Origin: Halobacillus karajensis
GTDB lineage: Bacteria; Bacillota; Bacilli; Bacillales; Halobacillaceae
Reading direction: 5' to 3'
Length of the DNA: 64,000 bases
Assembly (NCBI RefSeq): GCF_900108515.1
Contig: NZ_FNWW01000001.1
Span: 930,001 to 994,000, forward strand
Shown: piece after piece, positions 36,937 to 46,035 of the stretch
Position numbering within the stretch: the stretch's first letter is position 1
Layout: every line of letters begins with the position of its first letter
The notes under the pieces: model-generated
Told to the model about the DNA's origin: nothing
Databases searched by the model: none
The model's input: only the letters and a program-made list of their open reading frames with translations
Position numbers and translations under genes: made by a program

Positions 36937-38211
36937 CTATTCTTCTTTCACGTTAATATCCTGGTAGCTTTCTAGCATATGGATACGTTCCATCATAGTT
37001 GGATGCCCATAGCGTAAGTATTTCACGAGGGCAGGCGGATGGACATCACTTAATCCGTTCACCGTCAGCTCCTGAAACGAACCTATCGCTGCTTTCGGAT
37101 CTTGGGTCATTTCAATCGCATACTCATCAGCCTCTTTCTCCGCATTCCTGGAAACAGCAAGCTCCACGGGGCTTGATAAGAAAGAAAGCAATGTCAAAAT
37201 GAAGAAGAACATCGGTAGACTTGTAATCTCCGATACTTTAGTAAATCCTAATCGCTCCCCCCATCGGCGTGTTGCATAGCGCAGCAAATGGTAAGTGAGG
37301 AAAAGCCCCAGAAACGCAGCTATAATGGCTCCTGCTAAATTCCAATACAAGTGATTCATCACGTAATGCCCGATTTCGTGAGCCATAATAAACAATACTT
37401 CGTTTTCCTGAAGTCTGTTCAGTGTGGTGTCCCACAGTACAATCCGTAAATTGGAACCAATTCCATTCACATAGGCATTCATGCTGTTCGTTTTCTCAGA
37501 CATGTTCACTTCATAGACCCGCTCTGCCGGGATTTCTGCTTCTTCAGCAAGGGTAAGTATTTTTTCCTCCAGCTGCTTATTCTGCAGTTCGCTGAAATCA
37601 TTATACAAGGGATCAATGACGACCGGCTGTAAATACATCATAAAGAACATAAACGGAATCATCAGCACCCAGGCGATCAGCCACCAGCGCTTTTGGAATT
37701 TTTTCATAAGGAAGTAAAGAACCGTAATCAGTAAAGCCATGATGATATAGCCAATCCAGAAACCGATCAGTTCATCTCGCATCCAGCTTGAGAAATTCTG
37801 GTTCGAGATGCCGTATTCAACTGAGAGCCAGCGACTGGCATAATCGATTGGAAACAATAGAATCGTCGTAAGCGTCTGCAGCAGCAAAACAAACAGCGGA
37901 ATTTGGATGATTCTGAAACGCGACACCCGTTCTCCAAAGTTCCGGAAAACAACCGAGGCTCCAAAGATCATGACACCTAAATAGATGATCCATTCCAGCG
38001 GTTCTCCTAGAAAGGAGAGGAAATTCTGATACCTCGAGTATTCCTGGGTCAGCTCCAGTTCCTTATCCGTCATAAATGTTGCAGGATCGGCCGCCGTCCC
38101 CTCATAGGCTGGCGGAACACCGATATCCGACCACTGGAAAAAGTATAGGCCTAGCAAAAGACCATAAATTACATACAAGACGAGCGTCCAAGTGACGAAC
38201 TTTTTCTTCAC
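36937..38211 (-). CDS. M48 family membrane metalloprotease (Ste24/CAAX protease-like)
   Basis: 424 residues. The N-terminal half holds about five membrane helices as in the CAAX-protease N-terminal domain; the zinc motif HEIGH (FIMAHEIGHYVMNH, about residue 275) and the downstream glutamate in ADEYAIEMTQD mark an M48 peptidase. The start is a GTG at 38211 with GGAGGTGG 7 bases upstream. It resembles Bacillus YhfN-type proteases. Role probably membrane-protein quality control; the N-terminal outside loop is long. Confidence 0.9.
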   Translation of the reverse strand: MKKKFVTWTLVLYVIYGLLLGLYFFQWSDIGVPPAYEGTAADPATFMTDKELELTQEYSRYQNFLSFLGEPLEWIIYLGVMIFGASVVFRNFGERVSRFRIIQIPLFVLLLQTLTTILLFPIDYASRWLSVEYGISNQNFSSWMRDELIGFWIGYIIMALLITVLYFLMKKFQKRWWLIAWVLMIPFMFFMMYLQPVVIDPLYNDFSELQNKQLEEKILTLAEEAEIPAERVYEVNMSEKTNSMNAYVNGIGSNLRIVLWDTTLNRLQENEVLFIMAHEIGHYVMNHLYWNLAGAIIAAFLGLFLTYHLLRYATRRWGERLGFTKVSEITSLPMFFFILTLLSFLSSPVELAVSRNAEKEADEYAIEMTQDPKAAIGSFQELTVNGLSDVHPPALVKYLRYGHPTMMERIHMLESYQDINVKEE

Positions 38212-38289
38212 ATCCCCACCTCCAAAAATAGGACTCGTGCTATTGTACGAGCAATCTGTAGACCATAGAACTCCGTGATCGGATGCTGA

Positions 38290-38757
38290 TTACCCTTTCA
38301 TAATAAGATGGGTTGTTTCACGTGGAACATCCTTTAATGCCTTCATTAAAAAAACCGGTCGTACATCGAGATCTTCCATCCCTTCTAAAGGAATCCACTG
38401 ATAGATCAGCCTATCGCCCTCCAAACCATAGAAAGGACCTTCTTGGAAGTAGGCTACCCTTGTCTTTAATAAATAGTAGAAGGCCACTTCATGCATCGCC
38501 TCGCCACGGTGTTTGAAGAAACTTTCCGCCGTCCATACCATTCGCTCCACTTTTACATCATACCCAAGCTCCTCTGCCATTTCTCTAACAACCGCTTCTT
38601 CTGAAGCCTCGCCAAGCTCAATCCCCCCGCCGGGAAGAGCCCAGAAGGTATCATCCACTTGCTTATGTATTAAAACATGCCCGTTCTCGATCATAATCCC
38701 AGCAGCACGGTAATTGAACCGAAACCCATCCGACCTAAACCGTATATCTCTCGTCAT
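38290..38757 (-). CDS. NUDIX hydrolase
   Basis: 155 residues. The NUDIX box reads GGGIELGEASEEAVVREMAEELGY (about residues 42-65), with conserved GxxxxxEx7REUxEExG. ATG 38757 has GGGGAGGGAT upstream; the frame continues back to 38859 through the dispersed hairpin, which makes the longer start unlikely. The last 20 codons contain a perfect parS sequence. Substrate unknown, probably a nucleoside diphosphate derivative. Confidence 0.88.
   Translation of the reverse strand: MTRDIRFRSDGFRFNYRAAGIMIENGHVLIHKQVDDTFWALPGGGIELGEASEEAVVREMAEELGYDVKVERMVWTAESFFKHRGEAMHEVAFYYLLKTRVAYFQEGPFYGLEGDRLIYQWIPLEGMEDLDVRPVFLMKALKDVPRETTHLIMKG
38314..38329 (-). other. parS: parS site (ParB/Spo0J binding)
   Basis: On the minus strand TGTTCCACGTGAAACA, identical to the Bacillus subtilis parS 16-mer. 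It is embedded in the 3' coding part of the NUDIX gene. parS sites load ParB and SMC near the origin. Confidence 0.93.
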
Positions 38758-38835
38758 GCCCGCATCCCTCCCCAAAAACGTATATCCTATAGAATACGAC
38801 GCCCCAAAACCAAACTCCTGCCTTATGGATTCCCA

Positions 38836-38886
38836 AAAATGTAACACCAGGTCACCCATAATTTGGATGACCTGGTGTTACATTTT
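38836..38886 (-). repeat. Dispersed inverted repeat, copy 3 (terminator-like)
   Basis: A 23-bp stem, core CACCAGGTCA, with one C/A mismatch on plus that becomes G-U in minus-strand RNA; followed by ATTTTTGGG when read in the minus direction. It lies between the nuclease gene, beyond its own terminator, and the NUDIX gene. Confidence 0.83.
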
Positions 38887-38911
38887 CTGGTAATAGGCGG
38901 TGTTCATTAAT

Positions 38912-38937
38912 AAACCGGGCCCTCTCTGGCCCGGTTT
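38912..38937 (-). terminator. Intrinsic terminator of the nuclease gene
   Basis: A perfect 10-bp stem AAACCGGGCC / GGCCCGGTTT with 6-base loop, 20 bp after the nuclease stop; followed by ATTAAT on the minus strand. Confidence 0.7.
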
Positions 38938-38956
38938 CTGAGGTCCGTATATCCGT

Positions 38957-40063
38957 TTACCAAATAAGCTCGACGTATTCTGGATGATCAATGAATGGGT
39001 TTCGATTCCCCTGATAGTCTTCAAAGATCACATCATTCCTGTATTGCTCCCTCTCATCTACGGGGTCCATCGCATGCCAATCCTTTAAAACGGACAACTT
39101 GCCTATATAAGGGCCACTCGTTCCCACAGCATCCGCAACTTCTAAATCCATTTCTCCTTGATCGCCTTCATAGCGAACAGCCATATAAAAGATCATACGA
39201 GCTACATCACCTTTTACAGCATCACGCGGCTCCCAGGAATCCTCATCATAATATGTCCCCGGCGCTTCATTAAAAGCCGATCCCCCATTATCGAAATCTA
39301 AATTACTTCGTGCGGAATTAACCGTAACATCTGTCGGCCGCAAATGATGTAAATCTGTTCCTGGCCCCATGGAAGTCCCAAAATCTCCGTGGGACTTCGC
39401 CCACACATGCTCTCGGTTCCAATCATCCACATTTCCACCATTGTCCTCTTTACTGTAGGACATTCCTGAATAAAGAAGTTTAACATTCTCAGGATTGTTT
39501 GGATCTTGATCAGTATGACGCAATGCCTCCCATACATTTGAATAAGAAAGCTCTGTATGATCATCAATAATCTCATGCAGCGACTGTTTCAGTGCATCTC
39601 CGGTTAATCCCTCTGCTTCCTTATAATAATGACTTTCGCATGGCGGGGAATCATCTTCCCCATCAGAGGACGCTTCAGATAGAGACGTGACATATTCAAT
39701 TCCTTCATGACTGAAATAGTCATCCCTCGTTCCATCCACATATACTTTCATTCCCATCAATTCCGGATTGTTCTGCAATCCAAATTCACCGCGATACTCC
39801 GAGTCCAATTTCACAAAAATCATATCATCGATCTGGGTCTCATTCTGATCATCGGCAAGGGCCAAAGCATAATTACTTGTAAAGTCGCTTTGTTCCACTG
39901 TATCAATATTGACAGGCACACCAACAATGTATCCTTCTACTTTTACGTCTGTCCCGTTCCCTGTACCTAAAGCCTCTCCCACAGATATCGTCCCTGCAGC
40001 CTGAACAGCATTTCCAGATAAAAGAACCATAAGACCAAAGACCAACCCAAATATTTTCTTCAA
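38957..40063 (-). CDS. Secreted endonuclease I (EndA/NucM family)
   Basis: About 368 residues from a TTG at 40063, the only start with a good ribosome site (GGGAGGAC, 6-7 bases). The start LKKIFGLVFGLMVLLSGNAVQAAG is a secretory signal with AQA-like cleavage (VQA-AG). Residues about 25-130 form an OB-fold-like nucleic-acid-binding domain (ISVGEALGTGNGTDVKVEGYIVG). The NucM catalytic part has WNREHVWAKSHGD and TDLHHLRPTDVTVNSARSNLDF, then DVARMIFYMAVRYEGD and HPEYVELIW. It probably degrades extracellular DNA for nutrients. Confidence 0.9.
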   Translation of the reverse strand: MKKIFGLVFGLMVLLSGNAVQAAGTISVGEALGTGNGTDVKVEGYIVGVPVNIDTVEQSDFTSNYALALADDQNETQIDDMIFVKLDSEYRGEFGLQNNPELMGMKVYVDGTRDDYFSHEGIEYVTSLSEASSDGEDDSPPCESHYYKEAEGLTGDALKQSLHEIIDDHTELSYSNVWEALRHTDQDPNNPENVKLLYSGMSYSKEDNGGNVDDWNREHVWAKSHGDFGTSMGPGTDLHHLRPTDVTVNSARSNLDFDNGGSAFNEAPGTYYDEDSWEPRDAVKGDVARMIFYMAVRYEGDQGEMDLEVADAVGTSGPYIGKLSVLKDWHAMDPVDEREQYRNDVIFEDYQGNRNPFIDHPEYVELIW

Positions 40064-40380
40064 ATGAAGTCCTCCCTTTACACAAATGTAGTCTTTCGAA
40101 CTCACTTCCACACCAATCCCAAAACTCCTGCGCCAACAAGGAAAATTAATCCAACATTCACAAGTCCTTTACACTGTATTTAATTCCCATATTTTGTATG
40201 ACCTGGTACGACAGAATTTTCCATCCTAAACAGGTAAACTCTAATTGTTAATGTTGAACAATGTTTTGACCCTTGTTTTATAAAGTAAATAGCACTTTAC
40301 TGGGAGTGAGTGTAACCACGAAACTTTCCTGTCATCGCTCATGCGCAGTCGCTAACTAAAACCCCTCCCAGAATTCGCCT
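40064..40380. other. Intergenic region with a decayed half of the dispersed repeat
   Basis: GTATGACCTGGTAC at 40196-40209 equals one arm of the dispersed hairpin family without its partner. Otherwise AT-rich upstream region of the nuclease gene; no gene seen. Confidence 0.4.
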
Positions 40381-40419
40381 AAAAAAGAGCCCCATGGTCT
40401 GCCATGGAGCTCTTTTTTT
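40381..40419. terminator. Bidirectional intrinsic terminator of the threonine aldolase gene
   Basis: AAAGAGC.CCATGG / CCATGG.GCTCTTT stem flanked by A and T runs on both sides, 12 bp beyond the stop codon at 40431. Confidence 0.88.
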
Positions 40420-40430
40420 CAGCTAATATT

Positions 40431-41453
40431 TTAAAACGCATAGCGCGAAGCCACTCTGTCGATGACCTCGTCAATCTCCTCAGAACGAACACCATAGTTT
40501 GTGACGAACCTAACCGTCGCAGGACCGAAGGAACCACCAAGAATCCCATCCGCTTTTAAATGCTGTAAAAAGGATTCTGCTGATTCAGCAAGACCATCCA
40601 CATGCACGAGCACAATGTTAGTTTCCGGCCTTTCCACCTGTAATCCTTCTATCTGTTGCAGGCCAGCTGCCAATTGTTTGGCATGGCGGTGATCTTCCTC
40701 TAGCCGGCCGACCATTTCCGTCAAGGCTATGTACGCAGGTGCAGCAATCATCCCAACTTGACGTAATCCACCGCCCAAACGCTTTCTCCATTTTCTCGCT
40801 TTTTGAATAAAGGGATAAGAACCGGCAATGATAGACCCGACCGGTGCTCCTAATCCTTTAGACAAACAGACCTGAACCGTATCTGTTTGATCGGCATAGC
40901 GTTTTAGTGAAATCCCTGTAGCTGCAGAAGCGTTAAATAAACGCGCTCCATCCAAGTGGACAGGGATGCCAGCTTCACGCGCCACTTCATAAATTTCCTG
41001 CATATTTTTCAGCGGAACCACAACTCCCCCTGCCTTATTGTGGGTGTTTTCCACACAAATCAAGCTCGTTTTAGGAAAATGAATGTTGTCCGGACGAATG
41101 GCTGCCCTCACATCTTCAGGATCCATCACCCCGCGATTGCCCTGAATCGTCCTTGGCTGCACCCCTGCCAGAGCGGACATCGATGCCCCTTCATAAAGAA
41201 ATAGGTGAGCATTGGCTTCAAGCAGCACTTCCTCTCCTGGTCTGCAGTGGGTCAAGATGGCAACTTGGTTCCCTTGTGTCCCACTCGTGACGAATAAACC
41301 CGCTTCCTTTCCAAGCATTTCCGCCGCCTTCTCTTCAAGCTTTTTCACCGTGGGATCTTCTTCATACACATCATCACCGACATCCGCCTCAAGTGCAGCC
41401 TGCCGCATCACCACCGTCGGTTTCGTCACCGTATCGCTTCGTAAATCAATCAT
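40431..41453 (-). CDS. ltaE: Low-specificity L-threonine aldolase
   Basis: 340 residues, PLP-dependent enzyme splitting threonine (and beta-hydroxy amino acids) to glycine and acetaldehyde. Starts MIDLRSDTVTKPT, a family hallmark; DVGDDVYEEDPTV near 25-37, HLDGARLFNA near 165 and the PLP lysine in CLSKGLGAPVGS near 198. AGAGGAGG precedes the ATG. Single gene with its own terminator. Confidence 0.95.
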   Translation of the reverse strand: MIDLRSDTVTKPTVVMRQAALEADVGDDVYEEDPTVKKLEEKAAEMLGKEAGLFVTSGTQGNQVAILTHCRPGEEVLLEANAHLFLYEGASMSALAGVQPRTIQGNRGVMDPEDVRAAIRPDNIHFPKTSLICVENTHNKAGGVVVPLKNMQEIYEVAREAGIPVHLDGARLFNASAATGISLKRYADQTDTVQVCLSKGLGAPVGSIIAGSYPFIQKARKWRKRLGGGLRQVGMIAAPAYIALTEMVGRLEEDHRHAKQLAAGLQQIEGLQVERPETNIVLVHVDGLAESAESFLQHLKADGILGGSFGPATVRFVTNYGVRSEEIDEVIDRVASRYAF

Positions 41454-41572
41454 AGATCAGCCTCCTCTTTTCTTTTAATTTTACACCAACATGCGAAAAA
41501 CGCGTTTGACCCACTATCGAATACGATCTAATCGTTGTTGAATCCTAAAGAAAAAATAGTAAACTTTCTTGC

Positions 41573-41587
41573 TTTAAAACGTTTGCA
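41573..41587. promoter_or_regulatory. Candidate cre site ahead of the alanine symporter
   Basis: TTTAAAACGTTTGCA fits the cre consensus with one mismatch, 54 bp upstream of the chosen start. Confidence 0.4.
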
Positions 41588-41640
41588 AATGAGATACTCT
41601 TTTTTATGGTCATATGTTAAAGAAAGAAAGGATCTTACCA

Positions 41641-42981
41641 TTGGAACAACTAACAAATGTATTTATAGAAATTAATAGCTTTTTATGGGGGCCAGTAATG
41701 CTTGTCTTCCTTCTCGGAACAGGTGTATGGCTCACTTTCCAGCTTCGATTCGTTCAGGTTCGTTACCTCGGCCAAGGATTCAAACAAACCTTCGCCCCGC
41801 TCTTTAAGAAAGAAAAGACAGAAGGGATTCATTCCTTCAAAGCGCTCGCCACCTCCATATCCGCGCAAGTCGGCACAGGAAACCTTGCTGGCGTCGCCAC
41901 AGCTATTGCTGCCGGCGGTCCCGGAGCCATTTTTTGGATGTGGATCAGTTCCTTCTTCGGCATGGCAACCATCTTTGCTGAAGCCGTGCTTGCTCAGCTC
42001 TATAAAGTGAAAAAAGGAGACCAAGTTCACGGGGGGCCTGCCTATTACATTCGTGATGGATTAGGAAGCAAGTGGCTCGCCGGCTTCTTCGCGGTTGCCA
42101 TCATTCTTGCCCTCGGCTTTGTCGGTAACATGGTGCAGTCGAATGCGATCACAACTGCAATGAATGAAACGGTCGGCTCTTCTTCCATCGGTATGAACTT
42201 TGGATTAGGGGTTGCCATTGCCTTTTTTATCGGCCTCATCCTTTTTGGCGGCATCCAACGAATTTCAACGTTTGCCGGTAATGTTGTCCCCATTATGGCG
42301 CTGCTTTATATCATAGGAAGCCTCGCCATTATGGTCAACTACTGGGACCAATTGGTGCCAACGGTCCAATTGATTGTCAAGGCCGCCATAAGCCCGGAAG
42401 CAGCCGGCGGTGGGGTTCTCGGTGCAACGATCAAAGAAGCCATTCGTTATGGAATTGCCCGCGGCTTATTTTCCAATGAAGCCGGTATGGGATCAACGCC
42501 TCATGCTCACGCTGTAGCTGATGTTAAACGACCTTCCCACCAAGGGCTTGTCGCCATGGTCGGTGTGTTTATCGATACCGTCATTATTTGTACGCTAACA
42601 GCCATGGTCATTTTGATCACAGATTCGCATCAGACCGGCCTAAAAGGAAGTGCGATCACCCAGGAAGGGTTCGCCCGAGGTCTTGGAGAATTCGGTACTC
42701 CTTTCATCGCCATCTGTCTATTATTCTTTGCTTTCACAACCATTCTCGGCTGGGCTTATTTCGGAGAAGTGAACGTGAGATTCTTATTCGGTCAACAGGG
42801 GGTTCCATTTTACCGGGGAATGGTCCTGCTCTTTATTGTGGCAGGATCTCTTGTACAGGTCGATTTCGTCTGGGAAATGGCCGATACCTTCAACGCACTG
42901 ATGGTTCTTCCCAACTTGATCGCCCTTCTCGCTTTAACAAAAATCATCAAGTCGACCTGGAAACAAGATAAGCTTTATTGA
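41641..42981 (+). CDS. Sodium:alanine symporter (AGCS family)
   Basis: About 446 residues and 10-11 membrane segments. AGCS signatures: FVQVRYLGQGFKQTF early, ALATSISAQVGTGNLAGVATAIAAGGPGAIFWMW, and GLFSNEAGMGSTPHAHAVADVKRPSHQG. I prefer the TTG at 41641 because AGAAAGGA is 8 bases upstream; ATG 41614 has no ribosome site. It imports alanine or glycine with sodium. Confidence 0.92.
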   Translation: MEQLTNVFIEINSFLWGPVMLVFLLGTGVWLTFQLRFVQVRYLGQGFKQTFAPLFKKEKTEGIHSFKALATSISAQVGTGNLAGVATAIAAGGPGAIFWMWISSFFGMATIFAEAVLAQLYKVKKGDQVHGGPAYYIRDGLGSKWLAGFFAVAIILALGFVGNMVQSNAITTAMNETVGSSSIGMNFGLGVAIAFFIGLILFGGIQRISTFAGNVVPIMALLYIIGSLAIMVNYWDQLVPTVQLIVKAAISPEAAGGGVLGATIKEAIRYGIARGLFSNEAGMGSTPHAHAVADVKRPSHQGLVAMVGVFIDTVIICTLTAMVILITDSHQTGLKGSAITQEGFARGLGEFGTPFIAICLLFFAFTTILGWAYFGEVNVRFLFGQQGVPFYRGMVLLFIVAGSLVQVDFVWEMADTFNALMVLPNLIALLALTKIIKSTWKQDKLY

Positions 42982-42992
42982 AGTCGGTAATG

Positions 42993-43025
42993 AAGAGATG
43001 ACCTTTAGAAGGTCATCTCTTTTTT
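42993..43025 (+). terminator. Intrinsic terminator of the symporter gene
   Basis: A 12-bp perfect stem AAGAGATGACCT / AGGTCATCTCTT with six T after it, 12 bp beyond the stop. Confidence 0.9.
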
Positions 43026-43616
43026 ATGTTCTTTTGGATACGGCGTTATTGATAGATATTATGAAAGGTCACCGGCCACCATAAACTGATGTATAAATGG
43101 AAATGTCCCAGAAAGGATATCCGTTACCTCTCTGCGTATACTTAAGGGAAGATAAAAAGAAAAAACATGTCTTTAAAAAAGAGAAAAGACCCAAAGAGAG
43201 TTGGATGAGTTTACTGACCTGATGTGTAATAGTAACATAAAGGTCTTCTATATCGGTTCCCTCATTTTCTTCGAATCGGCAACAGCCGAAGTCAGCGAAA
43301 CACCAGATTCCTTATACATAGCCAGATCCATCCTTTTTTATTATAGATACAATGTAAAAAAATATAATCGGTTGTTCGATTGCAGCCTTTGATTTTGGTG
43401 CTCCTTGTTTATTGAATATATCAAGTATCAACATTCGATTATGAGTGGCCCCGCTCTTGGCTCTTGTCCAGATTCCCTAAAACTAACCTCAAACCATTGG
43501 ACACACAGTATGTGAAACAACTCTCGAATATCGTTACAATCAGACAATTTTTTCTCTCCTCCAACAGAGCAAAAATAAGAGATAAAAAGGAAAAGACCTG
43601 TTTACATTTCTACACA
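43026..43616. other. Long intergenic stretch, no gene supported
   Basis: About 590 bp. The longest frame (43201-43392, TTG start) has no convincing ribosome site, no coding feel and no recognisable motif. The stretch leads into the DnaA-box cluster. Confidence 0.4.
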
Positions 43617-43840
43617 TGTGGAAAATAGAGACTAACGATAATAGTTACCCACAATTGTCCACAGACTTATGCACAAACCTTGTCAATTTTCTGATATTCA
43701 CAGCTCTCCCCTGAATATAAACAGGTTTTCCACAGAAATTATCCACATATACACAAACTTAAAATCTATATGGTGGCGAACATATTTTCTGCTACCATAT
43801 ATGTCACTTATCCAGATAACTATTCACACCCTGTGGATAA
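43617..43840. promoter_or_regulatory. DnaA-box cluster
   Basis: Within 224 bp I count 11 sequences at or one mismatch from TTATNCACA. Matches to that consensus: 43667 (TTATGCACA), 43739 (TTATCCACA), and 43832 (TTATCCACA on minus). One mismatch: 43617 (minus, TTTTCCACA), 43645, 43655, 43694, 43726, 43747, 43808 and 43820. No dnaA or dnaN is present, so this is a DnaA-binding cluster outside oriC as known from Bacillus subtilis, probably titrating DnaA. Confidence 0.85.
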
Positions 43841-43883
43841 CATTGAAGGCTTTTTTGTAGAACAATATCGAAAAATGTAACAT

Positions 43884-43915
43884 AAAAAGAGTATCCTTTT
43901 TGGATACTCTTTTTT
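43884..43915. terminator. Bidirectional terminator of the htrA-type gene
   Basis: AAAAGAGTATCC / GGATACTCTTTT stem with 5-base loop and A/T runs at both ends, just beyond the stop codon at 43921. Confidence 0.88.
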
Positions 43916-43920
43916 GTGGA

Positions 43921-45147
43921 TTATTCTTGTGACCCCAAGGTTAAGGTGGTTGTGTTCTTCTCCCCATCTCGATAATAGGTCACTTCCATCTCATCACCTG
44001 GATCTTTCTCATTATATAGATATTTACGTAAGTCAATAATGTCCTGCACTGGTTCTCCATCAAGAGCTGTAATAACATCTAATGGTTCGAGACCTGCTTT
44101 GGCAGCCGGAGACATTTGACGAAGACTGCGAATGTAAAGTCCGCCTTCTACCTCTTCAGGAAGGTTCAATGTATTGCTCCATTCAGATGTCGGTACTTCG
44201 TTCAGACCATATGCTTCCACCCCAATATATGGGCGATTGACCTGTCCGAATTCTTCAAGCTCGTTAATAATCGGTTTTGCTGAATCGATTGGTATAGCAA
44301 AACCAATGCCTTCTACAGAAGATTGGGCAATTTTCATTGAATTAATTCCGATCAATTGTCCTTCAATGTTGATTAGTGCTCCTCCACTATTACCAGGATT
44401 AATGGCAGCATCCGTCTGGATCACTTCCGCCTGCCAGTCATCTAACCCATCTCCATTAAAATCCTGAGGGATAGCACGTTCTTTCCCACTGATCACCCCT
44501 TGTGTAACCGAACCTGCAAAGCTTAACCCTAGAGGGTTCCCAATTGCGATGGCCGGTTCCCCTACCTTCAAATTTTCAGTAGTTCCAAGTTCAGCGACGT
44601 GCTCCACTTCGTCGGCAGGCATTTTCAAAACAGCTAAGTCTGTAAATAAATCACCGCCAACCAACTCGGCTTTAATCCGGGTTTCATCTGCCAAAACAAC
44701 CTCAATTTCACTAGCCCCTTCAATTACATGATTGTTTGTAACAACATAGGCCGTTCCATCCTCTTTCTTGTAAATGACCCCTGATCCTACACCGGCTTGC
44801 TGAGAAGAATCCCCTTCCCGCTGCCAAAAATCCTGCCGTGTCTGAAGGTTGACGACCCCTACAACAGAAGGGGTAACTTTTTCAACGACATCGGTAATTT
44901 GAGTATTCACGTCCAATTGCACTTTCTTCGTCTTATCCCCTGTCAATCCTTGGTCATCTTGGACAAGGCCGCTTTCATCTTCCGGAATAGTCATATCATA
45001 TGGAAGTAATTCTGTTTGAACCAACGCTGGTAAAGCCAGCAAAACAAGGACTGCTCCCAACACACCGCCGACGATCGTCGGCATGACCCATCGACGCCGC
45101 TGCTGCTTATGTTGACGGGTTGGTGAATGATCATCATAATAACCCAC
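43921..45147 (-). CDS. htrC: HtrA-like membrane-anchored serine protease
   Basis: 408 residues: a basic cytoplasmic tail, one membrane anchor (about 21-45), a trypsin-like domain with catalytic His140 (NNHVIEG), Asp170 (FTDLAVLKM) and Ser254 (NPGNSGGALI), and a C-terminal PDZ domain (about 300-395). GTG start at 45147 with AAGGTGA upstream. It closes the wal gene block, as yyxA/htrC does in Bacillus subtilis. It degrades or refolds misfolded exported proteins. Symbol from synteny. Confidence 0.9.
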   Translation of the reverse strand: MGYYDDHSPTRQHKQQRRRWVMPTIVGGVLGAVLVLLALPALVQTELLPYDMTIPEDESGLVQDDQGLTGDKTKKVQLDVNTQITDVVEKVTPSVVGVVNLQTRQDFWQREGDSSQQAGVGSGVIYKKEDGTAYVVTNNHVIEGASEIEVVLADETRIKAELVGGDLFTDLAVLKMPADEVEHVAELGTTENLKVGEPAIAIGNPLGLSFAGSVTQGVISGKERAIPQDFNGDGLDDWQAEVIQTDAAINPGNSGGALINIEGQLIGINSMKIAQSSVEGIGFAIPIDSAKPIINELEEFGQVNRPYIGVEAYGLNEVPTSEWSNTLNLPEEVEGGLYIRSLRQMSPAAKAGLEPLDVITALDGEPVQDIIDLRKYLYNEKDPGDEMEVTYYRDGEKNTTTLTLGSQE

Positions 45148-45225
45148 GCCTTTTCACCTTACCTTTCTACGTTCCTATTCCTATTCTAAGCTATTGTTCC
45201 CTTATTCTCTACGAATTATATCGTT

Positions 45226-46020
45226 TTAAACCTCAAAGATAGGGGTAGCCTCCTGAGGGTCGGTATCATGCAGTTCAATGCGCGTACCAATCTCAAATCC
45301 ACGCTCTTCCAGTACATTTTTCACAGACATATGGGCAAGATCTTTCATGTTATTATCTAAACTCAAGTGAGCCAGATATATTCGTTGAGTCTTATCTGTA
45401 AGGATGTCCGTAAGTGCCAGGGCACAATCTTCATTGGATACGTGGCCGGAGTCTCCTAAAATACGTCGTTTTACATTCCAGGGATATCTCCCCATCCTAA
45501 GCATACTGACATCATGGTTAGATTCAAAGATATAAGCATCCGCGTCTTCGACCGTTTTTTTGATTCGCTCCGAAACATATCCAAGGTCGGTGACGAGCGC
45601 CACTTTTTTACCATCTTGATGGAACGTATAGAACATAGGATCTGCAGCGTCATGCGAAACCGCAAACGATTCTACATCCACTCCACCAAATGTTTTCGTT
45701 TCCTCCATGGAAAAATGAAACTTTTGATCAATCGATAACTTTCCAAGCTGGCTTTCCATCGCATTCCAAGTCTTCTCGTTCGCATAAATCGGTAAGTTAT
45801 AGCGCCTGGCCATAATCCCCAGCCCTTTAATGTGATCACTATGTTCATGGGTCACTAGAATCCGGGACAATGAATGTGGATCAACATCCACTTGCTCGAG
45901 AAGACCTTCGATTCTTTTCCCACTTAAACCAGCATCCACTAAAATTCTCTCATCTCCCGATTCAATGTAGAAAGCGTTCCCCGTACTGCCTGAAGCCAGA
46001 ACACTAAATCTTAAGCTCAT
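45226..46020 (-). CDS. walJ: MBL-fold hydrolase WalJ/YycJ
   Basis: 264 residues, metallo-beta-lactamase fold: [16 protein letters not shown] at the start, metal motif [11 protein letters not shown] (HxHxDH, about residue 58) and SNHDVSML / [13 protein letters not shown] 46020 has GGAG 7-8 bases upstream; an in-frame ATG at 46035 lacks this spacing. Family members are DNA exonucleases linked to DNA repair and coordinated with cell division. Fifth gene of the wal operon, one base after walI region. Confidence 0.92.
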   Translation of the reverse strand: MSLRFSVLASGSTGNAFYIESGDERILVDAGLSGKRIEGLLEQVDVDPHSLSRILVTHEHSDHIKGLGIMARRYNLPIYANEKTWNAMESQLGKLSIDQKFHFSMEETKTFGGVDVESFAVSHDAADPMFYTFHQDGKKVALVTDLGYVSERIKKTVEDADAYIFESNHDVSMLRMGRYPWNVKRRILGDSGHVSNEDCALALTDILTDKTQRIYLAHLSLDNNMKDLAHMSVKNVLEERGFEIGTRIELHDTDPQEATPIFEV

Positions 46021-46035
46021 TCGTTTACACTCCAT

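Noticed and set aside
43201-43392. 63-codon plus-strand frame in the long gap
   Set aside because: TTG start, weak ribosome site and no protein-like features.
43617-43840. The chromosomal origin oriC itself
   Set aside because: Although DnaA boxes are dense, no dnaA, dnaN, rpmH or recF lies on either side and the flanks are a symporter and htrA. An extra-oriC DnaA cluster fits better.
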